Assembly (NCBI GenBank): GCA_045587025.1
Contig: JAZNBK010000041.1
Location: 1-64,000, forward strand
DNA length: 64,000 bases
Origin: UBA1740 sp045587025
Lineage (GTDB): Bacteria; Bacillota; Clostridia; Oscillospirales; CAG-272
Reading direction: 5' to 3'
The translations under genes and the position numbers were made by a program. The notes beneath the pieces are model-generated. The model had not been told where the DNA came from, did not search any database, and saw nothing but the letters and a program-made list of their open reading frames with translations. The number at the start of each line of letters is the position of its first letter. Within the stretch, counting starts at the first letter, position 1. This document shows positions 24,771 through 34,191 of the stretch, piece by piece.

Positions 24771-24790
24771 CATTTTTTAATTATATAACC

Positions 24791-24875
24791 GTGGTCGTTT
24801 AACACGACATTGCCTTTTAGGCAAGCAGTGGGAGGGAGAAAATTTTATTTTTTACAATTCTCCCGAATTTACCAC
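24791..24875 (+). promoter_or_regulatory. Structured leader before rplK-rplA (L11/L1 leader-like)
   Basis: A closing stem GTGGT (24791-24795) / ACCAC (24871-24875) encloses three hairpins: GTCGT/ACGAC (24794-24798 with 24804-24808), TTGCC/GGCAA (24810-24814 with 24820-24824) and GGGAGAA/TTCTCCC (24834-24840 with 24858-24864). The four-way fold sits directly ahead of the rplK ribosome-binding site. In bacteria L1 commonly represses its own mRNA here by mimicking its rRNA site; that role is inferred. Confidence 0.6.
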
Positions 24876-24895
24876 TTTTGGAGGTGTATTTTATT

Positions 24896-25321
24896 ATGGC
24901 AAAGAAAATTTCCGGTTTTATTAAATTGCAGCTTCCCGCAGGCAAGGCAACGCCTCAGCCCCCGGTAGGTCCCGCACTTGGTCAGTATGGTGTATCCATT
25001 CCTAACTTTACTAAAGAGTTCAACGAAAGAACAAAGAACGATATGGGCTTGATTATCCCTGTCGTTATCACCGTTTACGCTGACCGTTCTTTCACTTTTA
25101 TCACAAAAACCCCGCCCGCTCCCGTTCTTATTAAGAAGGCGTGTGGCATCGAAACAGCTTCTGCTACCCCTAACAAGAACAAGGTTGCTTCTATCACGAA
25201 GGAACAGGTTCGCAAGATTGCTGAACAGAAGATGACCGACTTGAACGCCGGTTCTATCGAAGCAGCAATGAGTATGATTGCAGGTACTGCTCGCAGCATG
25301 GGCATTACTGTGGTTGACTAA
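24896..25321 (+). CDS. rplK: Ribosomal protein L11
   Basis: L11 forms the stalk-base GTPase-associated centre with 23S rRNA. The protein begins MAKKISGFIKLQLPAGKATPQ and shows PPVGPALGQYGV and the C-terminal rRNA-binding GSIEAAMSMIAGTARSMGI. From the ATG at 24896 it is 141 aa, the standard length. A longer frame from a TTG at 24878 would begin within the ribosome-binding site GGAGGTG and is rejected. Confidence 0.98.
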   Translation: MAKKISGFIKLQLPAGKATPQPPVGPALGQYGVSIPNFTKEFNERTKNDMGLIIPVVITVYADRSFTFITKTPPAPVLIKKACGIETASATPNKNKVASITKEQVRKIAEQKMTDLNAGSIEAAMSMIAGTARSMGITVVD

Positions 25322-25340
25322 GGTAAGGAGGTAATCAGAA

Positions 25341-26027
25341 ATGGGAAAGAAATATACAGACAGCGTTACGCTGATTGAAAAGAATAAGCTTTACGACGGT
25401 AGCGAGGCGCTTGACCTTGTTTGCCGTACTGCAAAAGCAAAATTTGATGAAACGGTAGAAATCCACGTGCGCTTGGGCGTTGACTCCCGTCATGCAGACC
25501 AGCAGGTCAGAGGCGCTATCGTTCTTCCTAACGGAACAGGTAAAACTGTTAAGACCTTGGTATTCGCAAGAGGCGATCATGCTAAGGCAGCTGAAGAAGC
25601 AGGCGCTGATTTCGTTGGCGCAGAGGATATGGTTACGAAGATCACCACAGAAAACTGGTTCGATTTCGACGTTGTTATCGCTACTCCCGACATGATGGGC
25701 GTTATCGGCCGTCTTGGTAAGGTGCTTGGTCCTAAGGGACTTATGCCTAACCCCAAGGCAGGTACAGTTACAATGGACGTAGCTCGCGCAGTCAAGGAAG
25801 CTAAGGCAGGTAAAATTGAATATCGTTTGGACAAGACAAACATTATTCACTGCCCTATCGGAAAAGCATCCTTCGGTGTTGAAAAGCTCACACAGAACTT
25901 TGAGGCGATTATGGGCGCTATCATTAAGGCGAAGCCCGCTGCTGCAAAAGGTCAGTACATCAAGAGCTGCGTAGTTGCTTCTACAATGGGCCCCGGCGTT
26001 AAGGTTAACGCTGCGAAGCTCGGCTAA
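25341..26027 (+). CDS. rplA: Ribosomal protein L1
   Basis: L1 forms the mobile stalk at the E site and is a translational repressor of the L11-L1 mRNA. The 228-aa protein has VEIHVRLGVD, the VRGAIVLPNGTGK block, GRLGKVLGPKGLMPNPKAGTV and IKSCVVASTMGPGVKVN. AAGGAGG precedes the ATG. The transcript ends at a strong terminator just downstream, so rplJ-rplL, which usually follow, are not part of this operon and are not in the window. Confidence 0.98.
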   Translation: MGKKYTDSVTLIEKNKLYDGSEALDLVCRTAKAKFDETVEIHVRLGVDSRHADQQVRGAIVLPNGTGKTVKTLVFARGDHAKAAEEAGADFVGAEDMVTKITTENWFDFDVVIATPDMMGVIGRLGKVLGPKGLMPNPKAGTVTMDVARAVKEAKAGKIEYRLDKTNIIHCPIGKASFGVEKLTQNFEAIMGAIIKAKPAAAKGQYIKSCVVASTMGPGVKVNAAKLG

Positions 26028-26044
26028 TTCAAATAACAAAGCCA

Positions 26045-26081
26045 AATGGCTTTACACAAAACGTGTAAAGCCATTTTTTCT
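26045..26081 (+). terminator. Terminator of the rpmG-rplA operon
   Basis: AATGGCTTTACAC (26045-26057) pairs perfectly with GTGTAAAGCCATT (26063-26075), followed by a T run. Confidence 0.92.
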
Positions 26082-26082
26082 T

Positions 26083-27360
26083 TTACTTTTCAGTTTTTTT
26101 GCTTTTCTTCTTTTTTTCTACCTTTGGAACGCCAAGGTCTATTCCCTCTTTTACACAGATAGGAACGAGAGAGTCCTGCTTAGACATTTTCACCTTGTAA
26201 ATAAATTTCTTTGGGAGCTGTTGCCAATCCTCAGATCTGTCTGCGAGTTTATTTACCCACTTGCGATAGAATTCTTCAAATCTGCCCTCATCCAAAGCTT
26301 CTCTGATTTTCGCCATAAGCTCGTTATAGAAATATAGATTATGAATTACGCAAAGGCGCATTCCGAGCGCTTCTCTCGCCTTAAACAAATGACGAATATA
26401 CGCTCTGCTGTAGCTACGGCAGGCAGGGCAATTACAGCTCTCATCTATCGGCTTCGGATCTGCAAAATACTGCTCGTTATTGATGTTCATTTTTCCGTGC
26501 CAGGTAAAGAGGTTACCGTGCCTTGCGTTTCGGCTGGGCATTACGCAGTCAAAGAAATCAACGCCTCTATGAACCGCTTCCAAAATATTTTGCGGCGTAC
26601 CTACGCCCATAAGGTATCTCGGCTTATTTTCGGGCATATGCGGCTCTACTACCTCGATTATGTGGTACATAATCTCCGCTTCCTCGCCGACGGCGAGACC
26701 GCCTATCGCATATCCATCGAGGTCAAATTCAGCAGTGCGGCACATATTTTCGATACGCAAATCGTCATAGGTGCTTCCCTGATTTATGCCAAATAACATC
26801 TGATTTTTGTTTATTGTGTGAGGAAGTGAATTTAAGCGCTCCATTTCATCCTTGCTTCGCTTAAGCCAACGAAGCGTGCGCTCAGAGGACGCCTTCGCAT
26901 ACTCATATGCTGCAGGATTTTCTACGCACTCATCAAACGCCATTGCAATTGTCGAAGCGATATTAGACTGGATGCGCATACTTTCTTCAGGTCCCATAAA
27001 AATACGCTTTCCGTCCATATGAGAATTGAAATAAACGCCCTCCTCGGTAATTTTACGGAGCTTTGCAAGAGAAAAGACCTGAAATCCACCGCTGTCAGTC
27101 AATATCGGCTTATCCCAATTAAAAAACTTGTGCAGTCCCCCCATCTCGTAAATCAAATCATCACCCGGTCTTATATGAAGGTGATAGGTGTTGGAAAGCT
27201 CCACCTGACAATTTATTTCTCGTAAATCGTCGGTAGAAACGCCTCCTTTTATTGCGGCGCTCGTGCCTACGTTCATAAATACGGGAGTTTCAATGACTCC
27301 GTGCACGGTAGTCATTCTTCCCCTGCGGGCTTTTCCCTCTTTTTTTAATACTTCAAACAT
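26083..27360 (-). CDS. tgt: Queuine/preQ1 tRNA-ribosyltransferase
   Basis: Tgt exchanges guanine 34 of GUN-anticodon tRNAs for preQ1 in queuosine synthesis. The 425-aa protein contains the catalytic LTDSGGFQVFSLA, MPSRNARHGN with the second Asp just before it (FDCVMPSR), GYAIGGLAVGE, and the zinc site CNCPACRSYSRAYIRH (about 304-319). It is about 45 residues longer than typical bacterial Tgt because of a C-terminal tail ending in a Lys-rich stretch. It is the last gene of the miaB-ricA-mutS-mutL-tgt unit, 15 bp after mutL. No queuosine synthesis genes are nearby. Confidence 0.95.
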   Translation of the reverse strand: MFEVLKKEGKARRGRMTTVHGVIETPVFMNVGTSAAIKGGVSTDDLREINCQVELSNTYHLHIRPGDDLIYEMGGLHKFFNWDKPILTDSGGFQVFSLAKLRKITEEGVYFNSHMDGKRIFMGPEESMRIQSNIASTIAMAFDECVENPAAYEYAKASSERTLRWLKRSKDEMERLNSLPHTINKNQMLFGINQGSTYDDLRIENMCRTAEFDLDGYAIGGLAVGEEAEIMYHIIEVVEPHMPENKPRYLMGVGTPQNILEAVHRGVDFFDCVMPSRNARHGNLFTWHGKMNINNEQYFADPKPIDESCNCPACRSYSRAYIRHLFKAREALGMRLCVIHNLYFYNELMAKIREALDEGRFEEFYRKWVNKLADRSEDWQQLPKKFIYKVKMSKQDSLVPICVKEGIDLGVPKVEKKKKSKKTEK

Positions 27361-27375
27361 TAATTTTTCCTAACC

Positions 27376-29433
27376 TTATTTTAATCTGTCAAATCTTCTG
27401 TCAAGTTGCTTTTTGCTTATTTCCATGGCGATAGGTCTGCCGTGAGGACAAACCGTAATATCAGGAAGCTCCATAACCTTTGATACCAACCACTCAATGT
27501 GGGCGCTGTCATAATTTCTGCCGCCTTTTATTGCCGCTTTGCAAGCAATTTGATATAAGGATTTTTCTCTTTCTAAGGAAATCGACAACTCGGGATTTCC
27601 GCTTTTTGCGAGTAATTTCTCTGCGTTTTCAGAGAAAAATTCAGACGCCTCTTTCATATCTATAGAGGCAGGAATTGCATATAAGGTCGCCTTCCTTTCG
27701 CCTACTTCAAACTCAAAGCCGATAGTTTGCATTTCCTCTTTATGCTCATCCAAAGCGGCGCAGGTCATCGTATCCAAATCTATCTCGATTGGAAGCATTA
27801 ACGGCTGAGAGGTCACTCTGCCATCTTTTTCACACTCTCTTTTTAGCTCCTCAAAAAGTATTCTTTCGTGAGCGGCGTGCTTATCTATAAGCAAGAGCTT
27901 GTCCTCGTATTCTACCAACACGTAGCATAAAAACGCCTCGCCTATGATGCGGTAAGCTTTTTCTTGTCCGATGATAGATACGTTTTCGTTCGTTTTTGAT
28001 AATAACGGACTATCGTCAACAGGAAGTTCCTTCGGCTTATTTTCTCGCTCCGTCGATAAATTCAGGTCTGCCCAATCGGGTGAACGGAGGACGCTTGCAC
28101 TTGGACTTGGCGTAGCGCTCTTCGCTTCTCTATACGCATTTAAAAGCTCAAGAGACGTTTTTACATCACAGGTCTCTTTGTTTTCTTCAATTTTTATATT
28201 TTGCGAAGCATTTTGCTCGGCGTTATATAAATTCCTTTCAGGTAGATTTGTATTTTCCTTAAAAGCGGAGCTATTCGTTTCAAAACCGTAATTCGTCTTT
28301 TTGCTATTTATTTGGTTATCAGAACTGTTTTTTAACGTGTTATTTAAAAATGAGACTTGCTCTGCTGAAGATTTGAAGTCAGCTTTTGCGAGTTTTTCAA
28401 CAGCGCTCTGCTTCTTTTGCGGCAGTTCCATTTCCGCCCTGTATTCACTTTTGCTTATTGCGGAACGCACGGCGTAATATACGGCTTCAAAAATTGCTCT
28501 TTCATCCGAAAACTTAACCTCAAGCTTCGCAGGATGAACGTTCACGTCTACCTTGTTAGCGTCAATGTTAATAAACAAAACGCAGACGGGAAATTTTTCG
28601 GGAGCAATGAAAGAGGTAAACGCCTGTTCCAACGCCGCCATAACGGTTTTGCTCTTTACATATCTGCCGTTGATAAAGAAATTTTGCATATTTCTGCTAT
28701 TACGAACGTTATCGCTTCTTCCTATGTATCCGCTAACGGATATGTCTGCAGCTTCACCTTCGCAGGATAAAAGCTTTCCTGCAAAGTCACGCCCGTAAAT
28801 AGCGTAGATAGTATTTAAAAGGTTACCGTCGCCTTGCGTCGAAAACTTCACGTTTCCATCCGAAATGAAGGTAAAGGCAATAGTAGGATGCGAGAGCGCT
28901 ATTCTCTCGGCAACCGCCAATGCCGCCATTGCTTCGGTTATATCCTTTTTCAAAAACTTTCTCCTTGCAGGAACGTTTGCAAATAGGGTTTCAACCAAAA
29001 CGGTAGTGCCGTCCTTCGCTCCTACCTCGCAAATCTCGGTAACGTTACCAAATTCGGAGACAAGCATAGTAGCCGATTCTGCTTCTGCCGTTTTTGTAAT
29101 TATAGACACTTTAGAAACGCTCGAAATAGCGGCAAGGGCTTCTCCTCTGAAACCTAAGGTAAATATCGAGTCTAAGTCTTTTGCCGTGCTTATTTTGCTT
29201 GTAGCGTGCCTTTTTATAGCCAAGGGGAGATCGGATGAATCAATACCGCAACCGTTATCACAGACACGAATGAGCGCTATACCGCCGTGTTTTATCTCGG
29301 CAGTTACAGAGCTTGCGCCTGAATCTATTGAATTTTCCAAAAGCTCCTTTAAAACGGAGGCAGGTCGGTCTACGACCTCTCCTGCGGCTATCAGATTCGC
29401 CACCTCAAAGCTCAAAACATTTATTTTGCTCAT
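27376..29433 (-). CDS. mutL: DNA mismatch repair protein MutL
   Basis: MutL links MutS recognition to strand incision. The 685-aa protein has the GHKL ATPase motifs LLENSIDSGA, DNGCGI and TLGFRGEALAAI at the N-terminus. After a long low-complexity linker (about 330-480, Asn/Ser/Glu-rich) comes the C-terminal endonuclease motif DKHAAHERILFEE (about 513; family pattern DxHA-x2-E-x4-E), ACKAAIKGG and CPHGRPIAME. It is thus the nicking type used where MutH is absent. The start is the ATG at 29433, six bases after GGAG; a TTG four codons earlier lies in that ribosome-binding site. Confidence 0.96.
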   Translation of the reverse strand: MSKINVLSFEVANLIAAGEVVDRPASVLKELLENSIDSGASSVTAEIKHGGIALIRVCDNGCGIDSSDLPLAIKRHATSKISTAKDLDSIFTLGFRGEALAAISSVSKVSIITKTAEAESATMLVSEFGNVTEICEVGAKDGTTVLVETLFANVPARRKFLKKDITEAMAALAVAERIALSHPTIAFTFISDGNVKFSTQGDGNLLNTIYAIYGRDFAGKLLSCEGEAADISVSGYIGRSDNVRNSRNMQNFFINGRYVKSKTVMAALEQAFTSFIAPEKFPVCVLFINIDANKVDVNVHPAKLEVKFSDERAIFEAVYYAVRSAISKSEYRAEMELPQKKQSAVEKLAKADFKSSAEQVSFLNNTLKNSSDNQINSKKTNYGFETNSSAFKENTNLPERNLYNAEQNASQNIKIEENKETCDVKTSLELLNAYREAKSATPSPSASVLRSPDWADLNLSTERENKPKELPVDDSPLLSKTNENVSIIGQEKAYRIIGEAFLCYVLVEYEDKLLLIDKHAAHERILFEELKRECEKDGRVTSQPLMLPIEIDLDTMTCAALDEHKEEMQTIGFEFEVGERKATLYAIPASIDMKEASEFFSENAEKLLAKSGNPELSISLEREKSLYQIACKAAIKGGRNYDSAHIEWLVSKVMELPDITVCPHGRPIAMEISKKQLDRRFDRLK

Positions 29434-29463
29434 TTTATACTCCAAAAATATTTTTGAATAGGA

Positions 29464-32127
29464 TTAGTTGTTACCAAGCTCTTTTTTAATATCATATATA
29501 ATATTCATCGCTTCAATAGGAGTAAGTACGTTTATGTCCAGCTTTTTGAGCTTTTCAACTATTTCTCTCGCCTGACTGTCGTAAAGAGCTGAAATCATAT
29601 CAAGGGGCTCATTCTCTATCTCCTTCGCCTTTCGCGCGGGAGCTTTTCGTTCTATCTGTTCGCCGTTTTCTATACTCTCGAGGATTTCCTTCGCTCTCTT
29701 TACAATTTCATTCGGAACGCCTGCAAGCTTTGCTACCTCAATTCCGTAGCTTTCATCTGCCGCGCCACGCACTACTCGGCGCAAAAAGGTAATCGTATCG
29801 CCTTTTTTCTTTGCAGTAATATTATAATTTACTATGCCGTCATACTCGTCTTCCATTGCGGTAAGCTCGTGATAATGAGTGGCGAACATAGTTTTTGCCT
29901 TTATTTTGGAATTGGTATATTCCACTACTGCGCGGGCGATACTCATGCCGTCGTATGTACTCGTTCCTCTGCCGACCTCGTCGTATATGATAAGCGAGTT
30001 CGAGGTAGCGTTTTTAACGATTTCGGCGACCTCGTTCATCTCAAGCATAAAGGTGGACTGTCCAGATGCCAAATCGTCAGACGCGCCTACTCTCGTGAAT
30101 ATCTTATCGACGATACCTATCTTCGCTTCGCTCGCAGGAACGTAAGAGCCCATCTGCGCCATAAGCACTATCAAAGCAACCTGACGCATATAGGTGGATT
30201 TACCTGCCATATTAGGTCCTGTAATAAGCATAAGACGGTTCTCCGCGGAATCGAACACGGTGTCGTTCGGCACGAAATAGCTGTCGCTTACGTACTTCTC
30301 TACCACAGGATGTCTGCCGTCTTTTATCATCAAGGTTTTTTCACCCGTTATTTCGGGGCAGATATAATTATTTTTCGAAGCCACTTCCGCCAAAGACAAG
30401 TAAACGTCTATTTCTGCAATTGCAGAGGCGGTCTCCTGTATTCTCGGCGCTTCCTTTGCAATTGCGCTTCTGATTTCCTTAAAAAGCGCAAATTCAAGGG
30501 CGCAGAGCTTGTCCTCTGCTCCGAGAACCGTAGCTTCCATATCCTTTAGCTCTTGCGTTATATATCTTTCGCAGTTCGAAAGAGTTTGTTTTCTGATATA
30601 TCTTTCGGGGACTTGGCTGATAAGGGATTTTGTTACCTCGATATAATAACCGAAAACCTTGTTGTAGCCGACCTTCAAGGTCTTTATTCCCGACGCCTGT
30701 CTTTCCTTTTCCTCTAAATCGAGAACCCACGCTTTGCCGTTTTCGTGTATCGAGCGCAGATAATCAACGTCGGGGTTATATCCGTTCTTTATAATTCCTC
30801 CCTCTCGCAGAGAAAACGGAGGGTTCTCGGAAATTGCATTGCTTATAAGCTCGTATATGTCGGCAAGCGTATCTAAATTAGAATACATATCCCGTATTGC
30901 GCCGCCCTCAGACGAAGCAATCAGCTTTTTAATCTCGGGCAGAACGGAAATGCTCTGACAAATAGCCCGTAGGTCCTTTGCGTTTGCGGTATCGTAAACA
31001 ACCTTTGCCATAAGGCGTTCAAGGTCGAGAATATTTGAAAAATACTCTCGTAGCTCGCCCCTTAAAATCATATCTGAAATTAAGCTACCGACTGCGTTCT
31101 GCCTTGCGATTATGTTAAGTGGATTTATTAACGGCTTGACTATCCAATTTCGCAAAAGGCGCGCGCCCATTGCAGTTTTCGTCTTATCAAGCACCCATAA
31201 TAGAGAGCCCTTCTTTTCCTTTGAGCGCATCGCTTCGGTCAACTCAAGGTTTCTTCTCGTATTAAGGTCGAGCTGCATAAACTGCCCGTCCGTATAAATA
31301 TTTAAGGTTTTTACGAACGAGGTGTGGCACATTTGCGTCTGCTCGATATAACCGATAATTGCGCCAACGGCGTGAAGGGTTACCGTATCTGCCTTTGCTA
31401 TTTCCTCGCTACCAAAAACTTCAACGACCTTTTCAAACCCAAAGGATGACTCAAATAAATCAGCCCTTTTGTCCGTAATTAAGCATTGAATACGATTTTG
31501 AATAAAATCGCAAATCGGAGCATAATCTTCCTTTGCAATATTTGTTATAAGCTCGCTTGGAGAATAGATGCCAAGCTCGGTTTGTACTCTTGCATAAACG
31601 TTATCGCCAAAAATATGCGTAGCAAAAATCTGCCCCGTCGAAATATCGGCAAAGCACAAGCCGATACCGTTCTGGGCAAAATACATCGTCGCCAGATAGT
31701 TATTTTTACCGTCATTCAAAAGCTCGCCGTCTGTGACGGTACCGGGAGTGACCTCACGGATTACCTCTCTTTTTACAAGACCGACCGCTTGCGAGGGGTC
31801 CTCGGTCTGCTCACATATAGCAACCTTATAGCCCTGCTCTACAAGCTCTCCTATATACACGTCCGCCTTATGAAAAGGCACTCCGCACATAGCGGCGCGA
31901 TATCCCGAGCCGCAATCACGAGACGTCAAGGTAAGCTCCAGCGCTCTTGACGCAACTATGGCGTCCTCATAGAACATCTCGTAAAAATCCCCGAGACGAT
32001 AAAAAAGAATATAATCCTCGTATTTCTTTTTAACTTCAAGATACTGCCCCATCATTGGAGTAGTATTGAGTAAATCTTCTCTTTTCTGAATGATTTTTAC
32101 TTCCGATTTTTCGGTATCAAGAGACAT
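29464..32127 (-). CDS. mutS: DNA mismatch repair protein MutS
   Basis: MutS detects mispairs. The 887-aa protein has the N-terminal mismatch-reading motif GDFYEMFYEDA, the connector and lever domains, the Walker A TGPNMAGKSTYMRQ (about 635), DEVGRGTSTYDG and FATHYHELT, and a C-terminal tetramerisation region with a short helix-rich end. Full length for MutS1. AAGGAG precedes the ATG. It is followed after about 30 bp by mutL. Confidence 0.97.
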   Translation of the reverse strand: MSLDTEKSEVKIIQKREDLLNTTPMMGQYLEVKKKYEDYILFYRLGDFYEMFYEDAIVASRALELTLTSRDCGSGYRAAMCGVPFHKADVYIGELVEQGYKVAICEQTEDPSQAVGLVKREVIREVTPGTVTDGELLNDGKNNYLATMYFAQNGIGLCFADISTGQIFATHIFGDNVYARVQTELGIYSPSELITNIAKEDYAPICDFIQNRIQCLITDKRADLFESSFGFEKVVEVFGSEEIAKADTVTLHAVGAIIGYIEQTQMCHTSFVKTLNIYTDGQFMQLDLNTRRNLELTEAMRSKEKKGSLLWVLDKTKTAMGARLLRNWIVKPLINPLNIIARQNAVGSLISDMILRGELREYFSNILDLERLMAKVVYDTANAKDLRAICQSISVLPEIKKLIASSEGGAIRDMYSNLDTLADIYELISNAISENPPFSLREGGIIKNGYNPDVDYLRSIHENGKAWVLDLEEKERQASGIKTLKVGYNKVFGYYIEVTKSLISQVPERYIRKQTLSNCERYITQELKDMEATVLGAEDKLCALEFALFKEIRSAIAKEAPRIQETASAIAEIDVYLSLAEVASKNNYICPEITGEKTLMIKDGRHPVVEKYVSDSYFVPNDTVFDSAENRLMLITGPNMAGKSTYMRQVALIVLMAQMGSYVPASEAKIGIVDKIFTRVGASDDLASGQSTFMLEMNEVAEIVKNATSNSLIIYDEVGRGTSTYDGMSIARAVVEYTNSKIKAKTMFATHYHELTAMEDEYDGIVNYNITAKKKGDTITFLRRVVRGAADESYGIEVAKLAGVPNEIVKRAKEILESIENGEQIERKAPARKAKEIENEPLDMISALYDSQAREIVEKLKKLDINVLTPIEAMNIIYDIKKELGNN

Positions 32128-32175
32128 AATAACTCCTTAAAATAAATTCTTGCTTTTCCTTTTGGCTTTTTTCGC

Positions 32176-32583
32176 TTATTCTCCCTGCTTGTTATGCGAG
32201 CAGGCAGACGAGCAGGAGGAGCAATCGTGCGTGCAGGGACGTTCTCCAAAAACGTAATAGCTGATTTCTGAATTTACTTCATTCATCAGTTTATTTACCG
32301 CTTCCTGCGCCTTGATAAACGCCTTATAGTCCTCGTGCCCTATAATGCTGTTAAATAGCTCGTCCGCTCTTGCTCTCACGAGCTTTATAAGCTCCTCGTT
32401 TTGATCTGCAAGCTCCTTTTGAAACTCATTGCCCAAAATCGTTCTCTGAGTATTATATTCAAATACGAAATGCTGTAATTCGAGGTTTTCCTCGTACGCC
32501 TTTTTTGCGTTATTGAAGTTGACAATTACCTCGTCGTTTGCGATTACCTCACCTAATTTTCTTGCATATTCAAGAACTGTCAT
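32176..32583 (-). CDS. ricA: RicA/YmcA-like Com_YlbF family protein with cysteine cluster
   Basis: The 135-aa all-helical protein of the YlbF/YmcA family ends in CTHDCSSCSSACSH: Cys117, 121, 124 and 128, pattern Cx3Cx2Cx3C, suited to an iron-sulfur cluster. In Bacillus subtilis ymcA (ricA) lies between miaB and the mutS-mutL pair; the same order here (without cotE) supports RicA identity. RicA, RicF and RicT form an Fe-S complex that promotes the Spo0A phosphorelay and RNase Y-dependent mRNA processing. Its two partners are not in the window. GAGAGGAAA precedes the start. Confidence 0.82.
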   Translation of the reverse strand: MTVLEYARKLGEVIANDEVIVNFNNAKKAYEENLELQHFVFEYNTQRTILGNEFQKELADQNEELIKLVRARADELFNSIIGHEDYKAFIKAQEAVNKLMNEVNSEISYYVFGERPCTHDCSSCSSACSHNKQGE

Positions 32584-32605
32584 TTTTTATTTCCTCTCAA
32601 ATTTG

Positions 32606-33997
32606 TTATATTATTTTTCCGTACATTGCGTAGGCGTCTGCTCTTTCGATAAGAACGTTTACATAGTGTCCTATCAGTTCTTCTCCGCCTTCATAATGGA
32701 CTAATTTGTTCATGTCGGTTCTGCCGCTTAATACGCCCTTATTTCTTGATGTCGAATCGGTCAGGATTTTCAGAACCTTGCCTTCGTAAATTTTATTCTT
32801 TTCAAGCGAAATTTCCTCTTGCACCTTTAAAAGACGGGCAAAACGCTTGCTTTTCACTGATTCCTCGATTTGACTTTCCATTTTGTCGGCAGGTGTAAAT
32901 TTTCTTTTTGAGTATATGAAGGTATATATCATATCGAATTTTACCCGCTCTACGAGCTGAATCGTCTTTTCAAAATCCTCGTCGGTCTCACCCGGGAAGC
33001 CGACTATCATATCGGAGGTAATCGCTATATCGCTATTTTCTTTTCTTAATTTTTCGATTATAGAAAGATAATGCTCGATATCGTAATGCCTGTTCATTCT
33101 TTTTAGCACGTCGTCACTTCCCGACTGAACGGGCAGGTGAAAATGCGGAGCAACCTTCTTTTCCCTCAAGAAAACCTCGATAAGCTTATCAGAGACGTCC
33201 TTCGGATGACTAGTCATAAACCGAACGAGAAAATCGCCTTCAATTCGGCATATCTTCTCGAGCAGGGTAGCAAAATCGCAGTCGCTCTTATAGGAATTTA
33301 CGTTCTGCCCAAGTAGAGTTATATCCTTATATCCCCGCTCTACGAGCCCCTTAACCTCAGCGATAATATCTGCGCTGGCACGGCTTCTTTCTCTGCCTCT
33401 TGTATACGGTACTATACAATATGAGCAAAAATTATTACAGCCATACATAATACTTACCCAAGCGCGATGAGAAAGCTCTCGGTCTATCGGCATACCCTCG
33501 ACAGAGGTTTTTTCCACCGCTTCATCGCAGGAAAGGAAAATCCTGCGTTTGCTTTCAAGCTTACGTGAAATAAGCTCGGGCAGACGGTGAATCTGCGACG
33601 GCTCTAACGTAAAATCAACGTAAGGATATCTATGCTTGATTTGTTCTATACGGTGCGCTTGAGCGGTCATACAGCCGCAAACACCTATAAGAACATTTGG
33701 TCTTTTTTCCTTTATGTGCTTATATTCTCCGACGACCGATAGCGCCTTTAATTCTGCGTGCTCACGCACAGCGCAGGTGTTCAGTAACAGTAGGTCTGCC
33801 TTTTCGGGACTTTCTGTTAAGGTAAATCCCATTTCAAGCAATAGTCCTCGTATCTTCTCGCTGTCCGCTTCATTTTGCTGACAGCCAAAGGTTACGACGT
33901 TCGCATAATTTATCTTTCCACTCTCTCTATCCGCTTCGTTTTTTCGGCTTACCTTTTCTATATATTCAATTATCTGCTCGTTCTCACGTATGTTCAT
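32606..33997 (-). CDS. miaB: tRNA-2-methylthio-N6-dimethylallyladenosine synthase MiaB
   Basis: MiaB adds the methylthio group to i6A37 of tRNAs using two [4Fe-4S] clusters. The 463-aa protein shows N-terminal cluster cysteines in VTFGCQQNEAD, LNTCAVREHAE and GVCGCMTAQ, the radical-SAM motif CNNFCSYCIVPYTRGRERSR, and a C-terminal TRAM domain. The long N-terminal extension is usual in clostridial MiaB. GGAGAAAAG precedes the ATG. First gene of the operon. Confidence 0.96.
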   Translation of the reverse strand: MNIRENEQIIEYIEKVSRKNEADRESGKINYANVVTFGCQQNEADSEKIRGLLLEMGFTLTESPEKADLLLLNTCAVREHAELKALSVVGEYKHIKEKRPNVLIGVCGCMTAQAHRIEQIKHRYPYVDFTLEPSQIHRLPELISRKLESKRRIFLSCDEAVEKTSVEGMPIDRELSHRAWVSIMYGCNNFCSYCIVPYTRGRERSRASADIIAEVKGLVERGYKDITLLGQNVNSYKSDCDFATLLEKICRIEGDFLVRFMTSHPKDVSDKLIEVFLREKKVAPHFHLPVQSGSDDVLKRMNRHYDIEHYLSIIEKLRKENSDIAITSDMIVGFPGETDEDFEKTIQLVERVKFDMIYTFIYSKRKFTPADKMESQIEESVKSKRFARLLKVQEEISLEKNKIYEGKVLKILTDSTSRNKGVLSGRTDMNKLVHYEGGEELIGHYVNVLIERADAYAMYGKII

Positions 33998-34064
33998 TCT
34001 TTTCTCCGTACAGTAACGCTTTTTTCACATTCATATGTAAAAACTATATAAATAATCAATTTAT

Positions 34065-34094
34065 ATTATATCATATCACTCTATTTGATGTCAA
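34065..34094 (-). promoter_or_regulatory. Promoter of miaB-ricA-mutS-mutL-tgt
   Basis: Minus strand: TTGACA (34094-34089), 18-bp spacer, TATAAT (34070-34065), about 70 bp ahead of miaB. Confidence 0.82.
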
Positions 34095-34139
34095 GGTTTT
34101 GGGTAAATTTATGCCTGCATCAAATAGCTCAAAAACAGA

Positions 34140-34181
34140 AAAAATCACCATAGATTTTCACTTCAATCTAAGGTGATTTTT
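34140..34181 (-). terminator. Terminator of proS-birA-ppa
   Basis: AAAAATCACC pairs with GGTGATTTTT, with a nested AGATT/AATCT. The U-rich tail lies on the minus strand just after the ppa stop; the repeat is nearly symmetric. Confidence 0.85.
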
Positions 34182-34191
34182 TCTTTCGTTT

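Noticed and set aside
24878..24895. Upstream TTG start for rplK
   Set aside because: It lies within the GGAGGTG ribosome-binding site; the ATG at 24896 gives the standard 141-aa L11.
25335..26045. 236-codon open frame opposite rplA
   Set aside because: It mirrors rplA codon by codon; Cys/Leu/Asn-rich composition without domain logic marks a shadow frame.
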